Source: Gemmatimonadota bacterium
GTDB taxonomy: Bacteria; Gemmatimonadota; Gemmatimonadetes; Gemmatimonadales; GWC2-71-9
DNA: 64,000 bases
Assembly: GCA_022563595.1 (NCBI GenBank)
Contig: JADFNB010000014.1
Coordinates: 5,001 to 69,000, forward strand
Direction: 5' to 3'
Shown here piece by piece: positions 51,656 to 62,773 of the stretch. The position numbers and the translations under genes are program-made. How positions within the stretch are numbered: position 1 is the stretch's first letter; each line of letters opens with the position of its first letter. The notes beneath the pieces are model-generated. The model was not told the DNA's origin. It made no database searches and saw nothing but the letters and a program-made list of their open reading frames with translations.

Positions 51656-53337
51656 ATGCGTTTCCGCATCCGGGCGGGCAGAATGCCGAGCTGGTCGCGG
51701 TACTTCGCCACCGTTCGCCGCGCGATTCGCACGCCACGGTTGCGAAGCGCATCGACGATCTCGGCGTCGGTGAGTGGCTTGGCGCTGTTCTCCCCGTCGA
51801 CCAGCTTGCGAATTTGCGCGCGGACCGCTCGCGCGCTGGCGTCCTCGCCCGACGTGGTTCCGAGACTCGACGAGAAGAAGAACTTCAGCGGGAAGACGCC
51901 CCGCGGAGTCTGGGCGTACTTCTGGTTGGTGACCCGGCTGACGGTCGACTCGTGCATGTCGATGACTTCGGCAACTTCACGCAGCGTGAGCGGTTTGAGG
52001 TGCTCGATGCCTTTCTCGAGGAAGTCGCGCTGCCGGTCGACGATGAAGTTCATGACCTTCAGCATCGTTTGGCGCCGTTGCTCGATCGCCTGGATCAGCC
52101 ACTGAGCACCATTGAGCTTTTCGGTCACGAATTCCCGCGTCTCGCCGACGAACCGCTTCTTGTCGCCCGCGAGGGTCCGGTACACCTTGCTGATGCGCAG
52201 CCGCGGCATACCCGAATCGTTGAGGAATACCCGGTACTCGCCTTCGATCTTATCCACGATCAGATCCGGTACCACGTACTCACCCTCTGAAGAGAGGAAC
52301 CGCAGACCGGGTTTGGGATCAAGCCGGGCCAACGCGTCAGCCGCGTCCTGCACATCTCTGGGATCGATGGCGTACCGTTTGGCGATATCGCTCCAGCGAT
52401 GGCCGATCAGGTCGTCAAACGCCTCTTCGACGAGCTTGTAAGTCAGCGTGTCCCGACTGCCATTATCCTCTAGCTGGAGCAGCAGGCACTCGCGGAGATC
52501 GCGCGCGCAGATACCGGGCGGATCGAGCTGGTGGATGATGCGGAGCATCTCTTCGACTTCCACGAGGCTGTAGGCATCTGCACCGGCGGCAGACGAAGAC
52601 GCCGGCTCATCGGCAACGACCGCCTCATCGGCAACGTCCGGCTCATCGGCAACGACCGGCTCATCGGCAACGTCAGCCTCATCTGCGTGCTCCGCCACCA
52701 CTACCGCTTCTGCCTGCGACACGCCTGCCGTCTCGAACGTCTCTTCTATTCCCGGCATCTCATCTGCCCCGATGACATCCAGTCCGCCCGCCGCCTCTCC
52801 CTCCTCGCCCGCGTCCCCCGTCCCGTCACCATCGGGCTCGTACCCGAGCAGCCGGTTCACACCCTCCACGATCTCCTCGAGCGAGGCGTGAAGGTATCCA
52901 TCATCTCCGACATTGCCGATGAACTCGTCGGCCAGGAGCCATTGCCGGTCGGTCAGATCCAACATCTGGAGCTGCTCGTAGAGGTAGTCGCTCAGGTGGT
53001 GCCGCTGGACGGTAACCCGCTCGAAGGTCTCGGTCTCGGAGAGATCACGCGCGCCCGATCCGCTCACCTGGAACCCGTCCAGGAGGATCTGTTCCCAGTC
53101 CGTCTCTTCTTGCTTCTCGGCCTCTGCGCGCTCTTTCTCTTCATCGGCCGTCTCACCCAACTGCATCTCGTCCTCGGACTCGATCAACTCGAGGAACGGG
53201 TTGACCAGCAGTTCTTGCTTGAGGTGTTGTTGCAGATCGAGGAGCGGCATGTACAGCAGATCCATCGCCTGGTACAGGCGTGGATTCATCCGCAGTTCCT
53301 GGCGGAGCGTCACCGACTGCTGGAGGGAGAACTTCAT
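51652..53337 (-). CDS. rpoN: RNA polymerase sigma-54 factor with acidic insert
   Basis: RpoN directs polymerase to -24/-12 promoters under enhancer-binding ATPases. The 561 residues exceed the usual 450-500. Region I (QQSVTLRQELRMNPRLYQAM) is at the start. The core-binding domain is broken at residues about 165-257 by an acidic Ala/Asp/Glu/Val insert. After it VEEMLRIIHQLDPPGICARDLREC resumes the family pattern. The helix-turn-helix and RpoN box (ARRTVAKYRDQLGI) close the protein. It lies directly after lptB, as in many Gram-negative bacteria. No hpf or ptsN follows. Confidence 0.95.
   Translation of the reverse strand: MKFSLQQSVTLRQELRMNPRLYQAMDLLYMPLLDLQQHLKQELLVNPFLELIESEDEMQLGETADEEKERAEAEKQEETDWEQILLDGFQVSGSGARDLSETETFERVTVQRHHLSDYLYEQLQMLDLTDRQWLLADEFIGNVGDDGYLHASLEEIVEGVNRLLGYEPDGDGTGDAGEEGEAAGGLDVIGADEMPGIEETFETAGVSQAEAVVVAEHADEADVADEPVVADEPDVADEAVVADEPASSSAAGADAYSLVEVEEMLRIIHQLDPPGICARDLRECLLLQLEDNGSRDTLTYKLVEEAFDDLIGHRWSDIAKRYAIDPRDVQDAADALARLDPKPGLRFLSSEGEYVVPDLIVDKIEGEYRVFLNDSGMPRLRISKVYRTLAGDKKRFVGETREFVTEKLNGAQWLIQAIEQRRQTMLKVMNFIVDRQRDFLEKGIEHLKPLTLREVAEVIDMHESTVSRVTNQKYAQTPRGVFPLKFFFSSSLGTTSGEDASARAVRAQIRKLVDGENSAKPLTDAEIVDALRNRGVRIARRTVAKYRDQLGILPARMRKRI
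52606..52677 (-). repeat. Tandem 18-bp repeat inside rpoN
   Basis: Four copies of an 18-base unit, on the plus strand CTCATCGGCAACGWCCGS (the last differs by two bases), encode the repeat Val-Ala-Asp-Glu-x-x in the sigma-54 insert. A fifth copy is partly preserved. Copy number is expected to vary between strains. Confidence 0.85.
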
Positions 53338-54515
53338 GCCGCCGCTCCGAGACGCTCGCGCAGTCGCGCCGTGAGTGTGGGCCCGAAGTAGAGGTCGGCG
53401 ACCCGTTCGTCGAACACGAGATCACGGACGCTACCTGAGACCTGCACCTTCCCCTCGAACACTATGTAGGCGCGATCCACGATGTCGAGAGTCTGTTCCA
53501 CGTTGTGATCGGTGATCAGGACGCCGATGCCGCGATGCCGCAGGCTAGCCACGATCGTCTGGATGTCGTGCACGGCGATCGGATCGACCCCGGCGAACGG
53601 CTCGTCGAGCAACATGAACTTGGGAGCCGTGACCAGAGCGCGCGTGATCTCGAGCCGGCGCCGCTCGCCACCGGAGAGCTTGAATGCCGGCACGGCGCGC
53701 AGGTGCTTGATCGAGAGCTCGTCCAGCAGGGATTCGAGCCGCCGCTCCTGCTCCTGTCGCCCGATGGGCAAGGTCTCCAGAATGGCCAGCACGTTCTCCT
53801 CCACGGTCAGCCTGCGAAACACCGACGGTTCCTGCGCCAGATAGCCGATCCCGCGCCGCGCTCGGCGGTACATCGGGAGCGCCGAGATATCCTTCCCGTC
53901 GATGGAGATTCTGCCGGCGTCCGGACGAATCAGGCCGACGATCATATAAAATATGGTGGTCTTGCCCGCTCCGTTCGGCCCCAGCAGACCTACGATCTCT
54001 CCCTGGTTGAGATCCAGATCCACGTCATCCACCACCTTGCGCCGACGATACGCCTTTGTGAGACCTCGCGCCACCAGCGTGCTGCCGGCGGCGGACGGCG
54101 CTACCCTACCCAGAGCTTCTGCCGCAGCCAATCTTTCGGCCGCGACGCGGACGAGATCGTTGCACACCGCCTCGCGGCCGGCGACCACCGCGCTCCAGGC
54201 GTCGTGTCGCATCCGCAGGTGGGTAGCGTCGAGAAGATCTCTGGGGATCGGCTCCAGGATGCCGTCGGTCACGAGGCGCGGAAGTACCGACGACTCGAGG
54301 TACCGGCGGACCTGATCCACCGATAGCGCGCCGCGTTCGCCGCCGCCGCCCAGCCCCACCCGGCCGCTGAGCTCCAGGTGCTGCTCGCGATAGGCCACGG
54401 CGAGCGCACCAAAACCCGCCGCGCCGGTCACGTCGGCCACGCGCAGGAACGCCGCCAACGCCAGCGGCACAGAGGGATTCTGGTCTTGACCCTGCGGAAG
54501 GAGCACGTGTGTCAT
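53334..54515 (-). CDS. lptB: LptB ATPase with a 145-residue N-terminal extension
   Basis: LptB powers extraction of lipopolysaccharide from the inner membrane. The ABC domain spans residues about 146-393 with Walker A GPNGAGKT (179-186), signature LSGGERRR, Walker B FMLLDEPFAGVDP and switch His in LITDHNVEQ. Family members have about 240 residues. Here ATG 54515, which overlaps the upstream stop as ATGA, adds residues 1-145 of unknown fold (LSVDQVRRYLESSVLPRLV, then helices RVAAERLAAAEALG). No internal start before the ABC domain is obvious, so the extension appears genuine. Confidence 0.9.
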   Translation of the reverse strand: MTHVLLPQGQDQNPSVPLALAAFLRVADVTGAAGFGALAVAYREQHLELSGRVGLGGGGERGALSVDQVRRYLESSVLPRLVTDGILEPIPRDLLDATHLRMRHDAWSAVVAGREAVCNDLVRVAAERLAAAEALGRVAPSAAGSTLVARGLTKAYRRRKVVDDVDLDLNQGEIVGLLGPNGAGKTTIFYMIVGLIRPDAGRISIDGKDISALPMYRRARRGIGYLAQEPSVFRRLTVEENVLAILETLPIGRQEQERRLESLLDELSIKHLRAVPAFKLSGGERRRLEITRALVTAPKFMLLDEPFAGVDPIAVHDIQTIVASLRHRGIGVLITDHNVEQTLDIVDRAYIVFEGKVQVSGSVRDLVFDERVADLYFGPTLTARLRERLGAAA

Positions 54516-55774
54516 TGTCGCCGCCCCCGCGGTGCCTGGAGATAGACGCCGTCGGTCTGCCCGGCCACATGGACCCGCTTCACCTGATCGGCCTCGAATC
54601 GCACGAGGATGCGGGCGCCTCGCGAGTAGCTGATGTCCGGCATCCCGGCTGGAGCATCCGCCGGATAGATTCGATAGCGCGCCTGCGCACTTCCGTGCGC
54701 CTCGAGCCAACTCAGCGTTGTCCGTCCCACCGCCGTCGTATCGAAACGCGCGACGACCGTGTCTCCGGCGAGCCAGTCGGTCTCTGTGTCCATCGAATCC
54801 ACCCGGGAGGTGGCGCGTGCCGAGCCGAATCCCCACATCTCAGAAAGGTGCTGCCCGGGCGCGTAAATCGCCAGCGAGTCGGCCGTGATGCTGTGTGAGA
54901 TGGAAACGGCGCGCGGGCGGGTGGAATCTCCCCATGCGTTGCCCCGCTCGACCCGATCGTTCACCAGATCGAATTGGATGGTGTCCCCCAGAATCCGCCA
55001 CTCGTCGGACGTCGCGTTCGCCAGGCCCTCAGCCTGCACCCAGCTGGGTTTCCGGCCCGTGAGGCGGTACTCGATGACCCGGCCGGCGAGCGTATAGCCG
55101 CTCGAATCACCACCGGCGATCCGGGCATGGCCGATCAGCGTCCCCGCGCCCACATCGGTATCGAGCGTCGCGCTGTCAGCCTCGGCTGCGAAGTCGCTGC
55201 GGTCGATCGTCACCCTGCCCCAGGCATAGGCAGCGCTCTCTCCCCGCATCGAGACCCGATCGGCAATGATGATGTACGGTTCCGCACCCACGGAATCGTC
55301 GGCCGACCGGTACTCGATCGTCGGGCGGCCCGACGCGAACCACTCGGTCGTGTCACGCACCCCGGGCACTCTGCGCCGATACGTGAGGTTCGGGCCGCGC
55401 AGTACCGAGCCCGTCCGCAGATTCACCAGCCGCGCGTTGCCATAGGCTTCCAGCCGCTCGTCCCGTGTGAAATAGCTCGCCCGGTCAGCGGTGAGGTGGA
55501 CCGATGCATCACGAAAGTCCACATCACCGACCATGTCGAACCGATTGAAATCCTGGTACCACGCGGCGCTATCGGATTGCCACCGGGTATCTTCCCCGCG
55601 GCAGTGGGCCCAGATACCATCGCTCTGAAACCAGCGCACGAATCCGCGCCCCACGTCGACTTGGCGGGCCACCCCGCCCGTGCTGTCCACCATCACGAAG
55701 CACTGCCCGTGCGCATCATCGGGCGCAACCACGGCGACGATCGCCACGAGCACCACGGCGTTACGTACCATCAT
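54512..55774 (-). CDS. lptA: OstA/LptA-like periplasmic protein
   Basis: The 420-residue protein has a signal peptide (VVLVAIVAVVAPDDAHGQ). Multiple beta-strand pairs follow, as in OstA-like domains that carry lipopolysaccharide through the periplasm (DMVGDVDFRDASVHLTADRA and EAYGNARLVNLRTGSVLRG). LptA proteins are usually about 180 residues, so this long form probably has several stacked OstA units, as in Bacteroidota-type OstA proteins. It lies between lptC and lptB with ATGA overlaps. Confidence 0.85.
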   Translation of the reverse strand: MMVRNAVVLVAIVAVVAPDDAHGQCFVMVDSTGGVARQVDVGRGFVRWFQSDGIWAHCRGEDTRWQSDSAAWYQDFNRFDMVGDVDFRDASVHLTADRASYFTRDERLEAYGNARLVNLRTGSVLRGPNLTYRRRVPGVRDTTEWFASGRPTIEYRSADDSVGAEPYIIIADRVSMRGESAAYAWGRVTIDRSDFAAEADSATLDTDVGAGTLIGHARIAGGDSSGYTLAGRVIEYRLTGRKPSWVQAEGLANATSDEWRILGDTIQFDLVNDRVERGNAWGDSTRPRAVSISHSITADSLAIYAPGQHLSEMWGFGSARATSRVDSMDTETDWLAGDTVVARFDTTAVGRTTLSWLEAHGSAQARYRIYPADAPAGMPDISYSRGARILVRFEADQVKRVHVAGQTDGVYLQAPRGRRQ

Positions 55775-56346
55775 TGCCGCTCGATCTCCACCTGCCCGAC
55801 AGCCCCGCGCGGGCGCGTCGTGACGACGTTGCGAAAATCGGGATCGCTGGTGAAGGCGTCACCCTCGATCCGTTGTTCGGCGTTGATGAAGAGGAACGTC
55901 TCCGGGCCGACGATCTGGTTGGTGTTCCTGTTGTACTCGAGCACCGAGGTGGTGAGCCGCCGCCCGTCCGGCGTGACCGCAACCACGTTGCCGCGTGCCT
56001 GCATGTAACCGGTACGCCAGTAGTAGGTCCCCTCGCGCGCCGTCAGCGTCGACGTCTCGGCACCCACATACGAATAGAATGTCACCGTCAGCGTGCGAAG
56101 CTCGATCGTCTGCGACGCCTCGTAGTAGTAGGCCGTGTCCGCTTCGAGTTTCGCCCGCCTGAGCCCCTCGAAAGTGAGGTGATGTCTGAGGCCGAAAATG
56201 ATCTGATCCGCCGAGTCAGCGATCGCTACCGTCGTGGGCGGCAGCTCGTCGCTGCCGCAGCCCGTCCATGCCGCTACCGCGACGGCAGCGGTGCCTATTG
56301 CCAGTGACAGGCCACGCCAGTTGCGGTGTCTACCGTGTGATCGCAC
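55771..56346 (-). CDS. lptC: LptC-family lipopolysaccharide export protein
   Basis: The 191-residue protein starts at GTG 56346 after GAGGAT. A hydrophobic segment ends in the lipobox-like AAWTGCGSD, so it may be a lipoprotein instead of the classic single-helix anchor. The rest is a beta-jellyroll of the LptC/YrbK type (LRRAKLEADTAYYYEASQTI, then ARGNVVAVTPDGRRLTTSVL). It overlaps kdsC by 17 bases and lptA by four. Confidence 0.87.
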   Translation of the reverse strand: MRSHGRHRNWRGLSLAIGTAAVAVAAWTGCGSDELPPTTVAIADSADQIIFGLRHHLTFEGLRRAKLEADTAYYYEASQTIELRTLTVTFYSYVGAETSTLTAREGTYYWRTGYMQARGNVVAVTPDGRRLTTSVLEYNRNTNQIVGPETFLFINAEQRIEGDAFTSDPDFRNVVTTRPRGAVGQVEIERQ

Positions 56347-56908
56347 GACCGATCCTCGGGCTGCGATCGCCCCGTTGCTCGAAATACGTCTGAAGCACCG
56401 ACTCCCACTGTCCGCGCGCGCGCAGCAATTCCTCCACGAACTCGCGCACAGCGCCGTGTCCTCCTGCCGCCGCGGTCACGTGCTGGACGATTCCCATGAC
56501 GTCGGGCGTCGCATTGGCCACCGCCACGGGAAGGCCCACCCGCCGCAGCACCGGCACGTCGGGCAGGTCGTCGCCCATGAAGGCCGCGTCCTCCATCCGT
56601 ACACCGAACTTCAACAGGAGTCGCTCGAACGCCGAGAGCTTTCGTCCGCGATCATCCTGCGCGAGATCGTCGACCCCCCATTCCTCAGCATAGAGCCGAG
56701 TCGCCTCGGACAGGCGGCCGCTCACCAACACCACCTTGAGCCCCGCGATCCGCATCAGGTGAATCCCGATCCCGTCCTGGATGTCGAAGCGCTTCAGCTC
56801 GGCGGGCTTGCCACTCACGATCCCTACGTACACACCGGCATCGGTGAGTACGCCATCCACGTCAAGGCCCACCAGTCGCACGCGTTTCGCGGTCAGTGGT
56901 TCAAGCAC
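56330..56908 (-). CDS. kdsC: KdsC, Kdo-8-phosphate phosphatase
   Basis: KdsC is a HAD-family phosphatase that releases Kdo. The 192-residue protein starts at GTG 56908. LVGLDVDGVLTDAGVYVG carries the nucleophile Asp pair and AAFMGDDLPDVPVLRRVGLP is motif III. The second motif is VLVSGRLSEAT. The start overlaps the kdsA stop by eight bases. Confidence 0.94.
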   Translation of the reverse strand: MLEPLTAKRVRLVGLDVDGVLTDAGVYVGIVSGKPAELKRFDIQDGIGIHLMRIAGLKVVLVSGRLSEATRLYAEEWGVDDLAQDDRGRKLSAFERLLLKFGVRMEDAAFMGDDLPDVPVLRRVGLPVAVANATPDVMGIVQHVTAAAGGHGAVREFVEELLRARGQWESVLQTYFEQRGDRSPRIGRAITR

Positions 56909-57707
56909 GGAGCATCCTCTCTCGCACGCGCGTCCACACGTCGAGCGCGCAGTCTATCAACGGTTCCAGTTCCGCCAGCGGCCAGACCGTCGCGGCATCG
57001 CTCGGGGCGTCGTCTGGCGTGGGATGGGTCTCCACGAAGAACCCGTCCGCGCCGGCCGCGGCAGCAGCAGCGAGCAGCGCCGGAACGTGTTCCCGACCCC
57101 CGCCCATAGCACCCCCGACGCCCATACCCGGTCGCTGCACCGAATGTGTCACGTCAAACAGGACCGCAGCTCCCGTCGCCGCCTTGAGTCGGCGGAAGTT
57201 CCGCATGTCGACGACGAGGTCATCATACCCGAAAAAGGTACCGCGCTCCGTAACGGCCACCACAGCCCCGCCGGCCGCTCGGACTTTCTCCACCGCGCCC
57301 GCCATCGCTTCGGGCGGCATCCACTGCCCTTTCTTGATGTTCACCGGCCTGCCGCTGCGGCCCGCCGCCTCGAGCAGCGCGGTCTGCCTGCACAGGAAGG
57401 CCGGAACCTGCAACGCATCGACGACCCCGGCTACCTCCCCAACCTCGGACGATTCATGTACGTCCGTCAGCACCGGAAGTCCCGTCTCCCGCTTGACCTT
57501 CTCGAGCATCCGCAGGCCCGCCTCCAGTCCCGGTCCGCGTGGCGCGTCGGCGCGGGTACGGTTCGCCTTGGAGTAACTCGCCTTGTAGATAACGCGTAGC
57601 CCCAGACGCACCCCAAGCTCCGCGAGCACCTGGCCGATCTGTAGGTTGATCCCGTCGTGCTCCAGGACGCACGGTCCAGCGACCAAGATCGGACCCGGCG
57701 TCCACAT
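56901..57707 (-). CDS. kdsA: KdsA, Kdo-8-phosphate synthase
   Basis: KdsA condenses arabinose-5-phosphate and phosphoenolpyruvate. The 268-residue protein begins with ILVAGPCVLEHDGINLQIG. YKASYSKANRTRADAPRGPG and LPVLTDVHESSEV follow, with QVPAFLCRQTALLEAAGRSG in the middle. A Cys at the metal site (GPCVLE) suggests the metal-dependent class, though the assignment by eye is uncertain. It follows pyrG with two bases between. Confidence 0.95.
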   Translation of the reverse strand: MWTPGPILVAGPCVLEHDGINLQIGQVLAELGVRLGLRVIYKASYSKANRTRADAPRGPGLEAGLRMLEKVKRETGLPVLTDVHESSEVGEVAGVVDALQVPAFLCRQTALLEAAGRSGRPVNIKKGQWMPPEAMAGAVEKVRAAGGAVVAVTERGTFFGYDDLVVDMRNFRRLKAATGAAVLFDVTHSVQRPGMGVGGAMGGGREHVPALLAAAAAAGADGFFVETHPTPDDAPSDAATVWPLAELEPLIDCALDVWTRVRERMLRA

Positions 57708-57709
57708 GA

Positions 57710-60066
<2,357 letters not shown>

Positions 60067-60071
60067 GGCGA

Positions 60072-60100
60072 AAACTAACACCCGGGTGTCCCGCTGTCAA
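60072..60100 (-). promoter_or_regulatory. kdsB promoter with palindromic spacer
   Basis: On the minus strand TTGACA (60100-60095) and TAGTTT (60077-60072) are spaced 17 bases apart. The spacer contains the 12-base perfect palindrome ACACCCGGGTGT (60078-60089), which abuts the -10 box. A transcription factor could bind there as a dimer. Confidence 0.6.
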
Positions 60101-60139
60101 AATCTGGGCCAGGAGGTAAGTCGTTGGAAGAGAAGGTGG

Positions 60140-60730
60140 TTATGGACCTCGTGCGACCGTATCCAAGAAGTTTCCCACCAGCCGCTTGCCCACCTCCGTG
60201 CCGATCGACTCCGGGTGGAACTGCACGCCGAAGACTGGTGCGGACCGATGCTGCACGCCCATGATCTCCGCGCCCTCGGGCCGGTCGGCGGTCCACGCCG
60301 TGACCTCGAGGTCGTCGGGCAGGGCATGAGTGTCGAGGATGAGCGAGTGGTAGCGCATCGCGGTCATCGGACTGGGGAGCCCCCGGAAGATTCCCCGCCC
60401 GGTGTGCTCCACCGGCGAGGTCTTGCCGTGCATCAATCGGTCGGCCCGCACCACCCTGCCGCCGAACGCTTCCCCAATCGCCTGGTGGCCGAGACAGACG
60501 CCCAGCAGCGGCACGCGACCGGTGAACCAGCGCACCAGCGCGAGGCTGATCCCCGCCCCCGCCGGCACGCCCGGCCCCGGTGAGATGACGATTCCTGCCG
60601 GCGCCAGCGACTCGACATCGTCCACGGTCACCTTATCGTTGCGCTCGACCACGGGCTCACCACCGAGCTCGCCAATGTACTGCACGAGGTTGTAGGTGAA
60701 GGAATCGTAGTTGTCGAGCACGAAGATCAT
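60140..60730 (-). CDS. pabA: Aminodeoxychorismate/anthranilate synthase glutaminase subunit
   Basis: The 196-residue class I glutaminase supplies ammonia for p-aminobenzoate or tryptophan synthesis. [19 protein letters not shown] opens it, the nucleophile Cys is in [17 protein letters not shown], and the His-Glu pair in [11 protein letters not shown]. No pabB or trp genes are adjacent, so PabA versus TrpG cannot be decided; amphibolic use is common. It precedes kdsB by 73 bases. Confidence 0.92.
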   Translation of the reverse strand: MIFVLDNYDSFTYNLVQYIGELGGEPVVERNDKVTVDDVESLAPAGIVISPGPGVPAGAGISLALVRWFTGRVPLLGVCLGHQAIGEAFGGRVVRADRLMHGKTSPVEHTGRGIFRGLPSPMTAMRYHSLILDTHALPDDLEVTAWTADRPEGAEIMGVQHRSAPVFGVQFHPESIGTEVGKRLVGNFLDTVARGP

Positions 60731-60732
60731 GT

Positions 60733-61641
60733 TCAGGCCCGCGGATGGTAGTTCTTGTGCACCGATCTAAGGTACTCACGATCCACGTGCGTGTAGATCT
60801 GTGTGGTCGACAGATCGGCATGGCCGAGCATCTCCTGAACCGCACGGAGATCGGCGCCGCCTTCGAGGAGGTGCGTGGCGAAAGAGTGTCGCAGCGTATG
60901 CGGCGTGACCCGCTTCTCGATCCCCGCCTGTTTTGCCGCTTGCTTGATGATCCCCCAGGCGCCGACCCGCGAGAGGGGGCGACCCCGCGCGTTCAGAAAC
61001 AGGCGCCCTTCTGACTGGCCGCGGTCCAGCTTGGGCCGGATCTCACGGACGTAGATGGCAACCGCGCCTAGCGCGCGTCGGCCGATGGGTATGAGACGCT
61101 CTTTCGATCCCTTGCCCAACACGCGAACCATCGCCTCATCGAACCCAATATCGTGCATGCCGAGCCCGACCAGCTCGGAGACACGCACGCCGGTACCGTA
61201 GGCCACCTCGAGCAGCGAGCGATCCCGCCAGGCGAGCGGCTCGTCGGGACTCGGTGCCGCAAGCAGGGCTTCGATTTCGGGCACCGCCAGCACCTCGGGC
61301 AGGGTACGCCAGCCCTTGTGAGTCTCGATCCGCTCGCTCGGATCGGACTTTGCATAACCCTCTCCTACCAGGAATCGGTAGTACGTCCGGATGGCGGAGA
61401 TCTGGCGTCGGATGCTCGCGGGCGCCAACCCTAGGTCCTTGAGGTGGTAGACGAGGTCGCGGACAATGCGCGGCGTGACTTGGTCCGGCCGACGCGCACG
61501 ATGCGCCACCGCATACAGTGTCAGCCGGCGCACGTCTCTGAGATAGCTCTCGACGGTGTTCCGGCTGTTCCCCGCCTCGAGCGCGAGATAGTCACCGAAC
61601 CCCTCCACCCAGAACGCCCGGTCGATCTCCTCCTGCTTCAC
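60733..61641 (-). CDS. xerD: XerD-type tyrosine recombinase
   Basis: Xer recombinases resolve chromosome dimers at dif. The 302-residue protein has an N-terminal SAM-like domain and a C-terminal catalytic domain. The active residues are visible: Arg in [12 protein letters not shown], Lys in [13 protein letters not shown], His-x-x-Arg in [14 protein letters not shown], and His and Tyr in [15 protein letters not shown]. Housekeeping length and no adjacent mobile genes argue against a phage integrase. XerD versus XerC is based on general form only. Confidence 0.92.
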   Translation of the reverse strand: MKQEEIDRAFWVEGFGDYLALEAGNSRNTVESYLRDVRRLTLYAVAHRARRPDQVTPRIVRDLVYHLKDLGLAPASIRRQISAIRTYYRFLVGEGYAKSDPSERIETHKGWRTLPEVLAVPEIEALLAAPSPDEPLAWRDRSLLEVAYGTGVRVSELVGLGMHDIGFDEAMVRVLGKGSKERLIPIGRRALGAVAIYVREIRPKLDRGQSEGRLFLNARGRPLSRVGAWGIIKQAAKQAGIEKRVTPHTLRHSFATHLLEGGADLRAVQEMLGHADLSTTQIYTHVDREYLRSVHKNYHPRA

Positions 61642-62258
61642 GCGCGCCTCCTGCCCTTCCCTCTCCTGGTGTGCATGAGTATCAAGACGATGAGGAGCGC
61701 CACCCCCACGATGGCGAGCACCAGGCGGTTCAGCCCCCCGACAAAGCTCCCGATCTCGTCGATGTTCCTGATCGCGGTCGCCGCCACATAGGTCAATGCC
61801 CCGTACCAGATACCCGATGCGATCACCAGCGGCACCAGTGCACGCACGGCGCCCAGCCCCGCCACGCCGGCGAACGGCGGTACGAGAGCCCGCACGCCGG
61901 GCACGAACCGACTCAAGAAGATGGCCCAGGTCCCGTGCCGCTCATAGAGCGCTTCGATGCGGGCTAGCGCCTTCGGCCTGAGCAGTTTGGAACCGACCCG
62001 CCCGCGGAAAAACGTGCGCCCGGCCGTGCGCGCAGCGACATAGACACCCGCCGCCGTCGTGACGTTGGCCACCCACGTGACGAGGAACACCGTCAGGGCC
62101 GAGATGCGTCCGCCGGCCGACAGGAACGCTCCAAGGGCGACGGCGGTATCGGCCGGCACGAGCGGGAACAGGTTCTCGGTGCCGGCGAACACCGCGATGA
62201 CGGCGTAGACCCATCCGGACGGCAGGGCGAGCAGGCGGTCGAGTACGTCCTGAAGCAG
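61638..62258 (-). CDS. DedA-family membrane protein, copy 2, probable CTG start
   Basis: Homology requires about 22 residues before the first GTG at 62192: LQDVLDRLLALPSGWVYAVI is a typical DedA N-terminus. The only start giving this is CTG at 62258-62256, five bases after GAGGG. The result is a 206-residue protein with GTENLFPLVPADTAVALGAF, VYVAARTAGRTF and SRFVPGVRALVPPFAGV. It likely flips a lipid carrier; the substrate is unknown. It overlaps xerD by four bases. Confidence 0.82.
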   Translation of the reverse strand: MLQDVLDRLLALPSGWVYAVIAVFAGTENLFPLVPADTAVALGAFLSAGGRISALTVFLVTWVANVTTAAGVYVAARTAGRTFFRGRVGSKLLRPKALARIEALYERHGTWAIFLSRFVPGVRALVPPFAGVAGLGAVRALVPLVIASGIWYGALTYVAATAIRNIDEIGSFVGGLNRLVLAIVGVALLIVLILMHTRRGKGRRRA

Positions 62259-62278
62259 AAAACCCTCGAACGCTCGCG

Positions 62279-62773
62279 CTAGCGCGCGGTGCCTGTGGCT
62301 TGGACGGAGGCGATCGCGAACACCTGCAACCCTTCTCCCCTACCGACGGCATCCATCTTCTCGTTGGTCTTCGCCTTGACGGATACGGCGCTCACGGGAA
62401 CCTCGAGTGCCTCCGCCAGGCAGTCCCGCATCACAGCTGTGTATGGGGCGAGCCGGGGAGCCTCGGTAATGATGGTGGCATCGATATTGACCACCGCGTA
62501 CCCGGATGCCGTAACCCGATTGCGCACGTCGGCGAGCAGTACCATGGAGTCGGCGCCCTCCCATTGCGGGTCGTCATCCGGGAACAGCTGACCGATGTCG
62601 CCAAGCGCGGTGGCACCCAGGAGCGCGTCGATCACAGCGTGTGCCAGAGCGTCCCCGTCGGAGTGTCCGGTGAGGCCCTTCGAGTTGGGTATCTCGACAC
62701 CTCCCAGCCTGAGCGGCCGGTCCGCGCCAAAGGTGTGGCAATCGTAGCCGAGACCGAAGCGCATCGTCATCAT
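62279..62773 (-). CDS. ispF: IspF, 2-C-methyl-D-erythritol 2,4-cyclodiphosphate synthase
   Basis: IspF belongs to the non-mevalonate isoprenoid pathway. The 164 residues show the zinc ligands in GYDCHTFG and LTGHSDGDALAHAVIDALLG, then LGDIGQLFPDDDPQW. The C-terminus has KAKTNEKMDAVGRGEGL, as expected. Three ATG codons (62773, 62770, 62764) are possible starts. The first overlaps the upstream stop. Confidence 0.95.
   Translation of the reverse strand: MMTMRFGLGYDCHTFGADRPLRLGGVEIPNSKGLTGHSDGDALAHAVIDALLGATALGDIGQLFPDDDPQWEGADSMVLLADVRNRVTASGYAVVNIDATIITEAPRLAPYTAVMRDCLAEALEVPVSAVSVKAKTNEKMDAVGRGEGLQVFAIASVQATGTAR

Noticed and set aside
53334-54836. Longer lptB start at 54836
   Set aside because: The added 107 residues are antisense-like Arg/Gly-rich sequence lying within the lptA-like gene. 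ATG 54515 with ATGA coupling is the better start.
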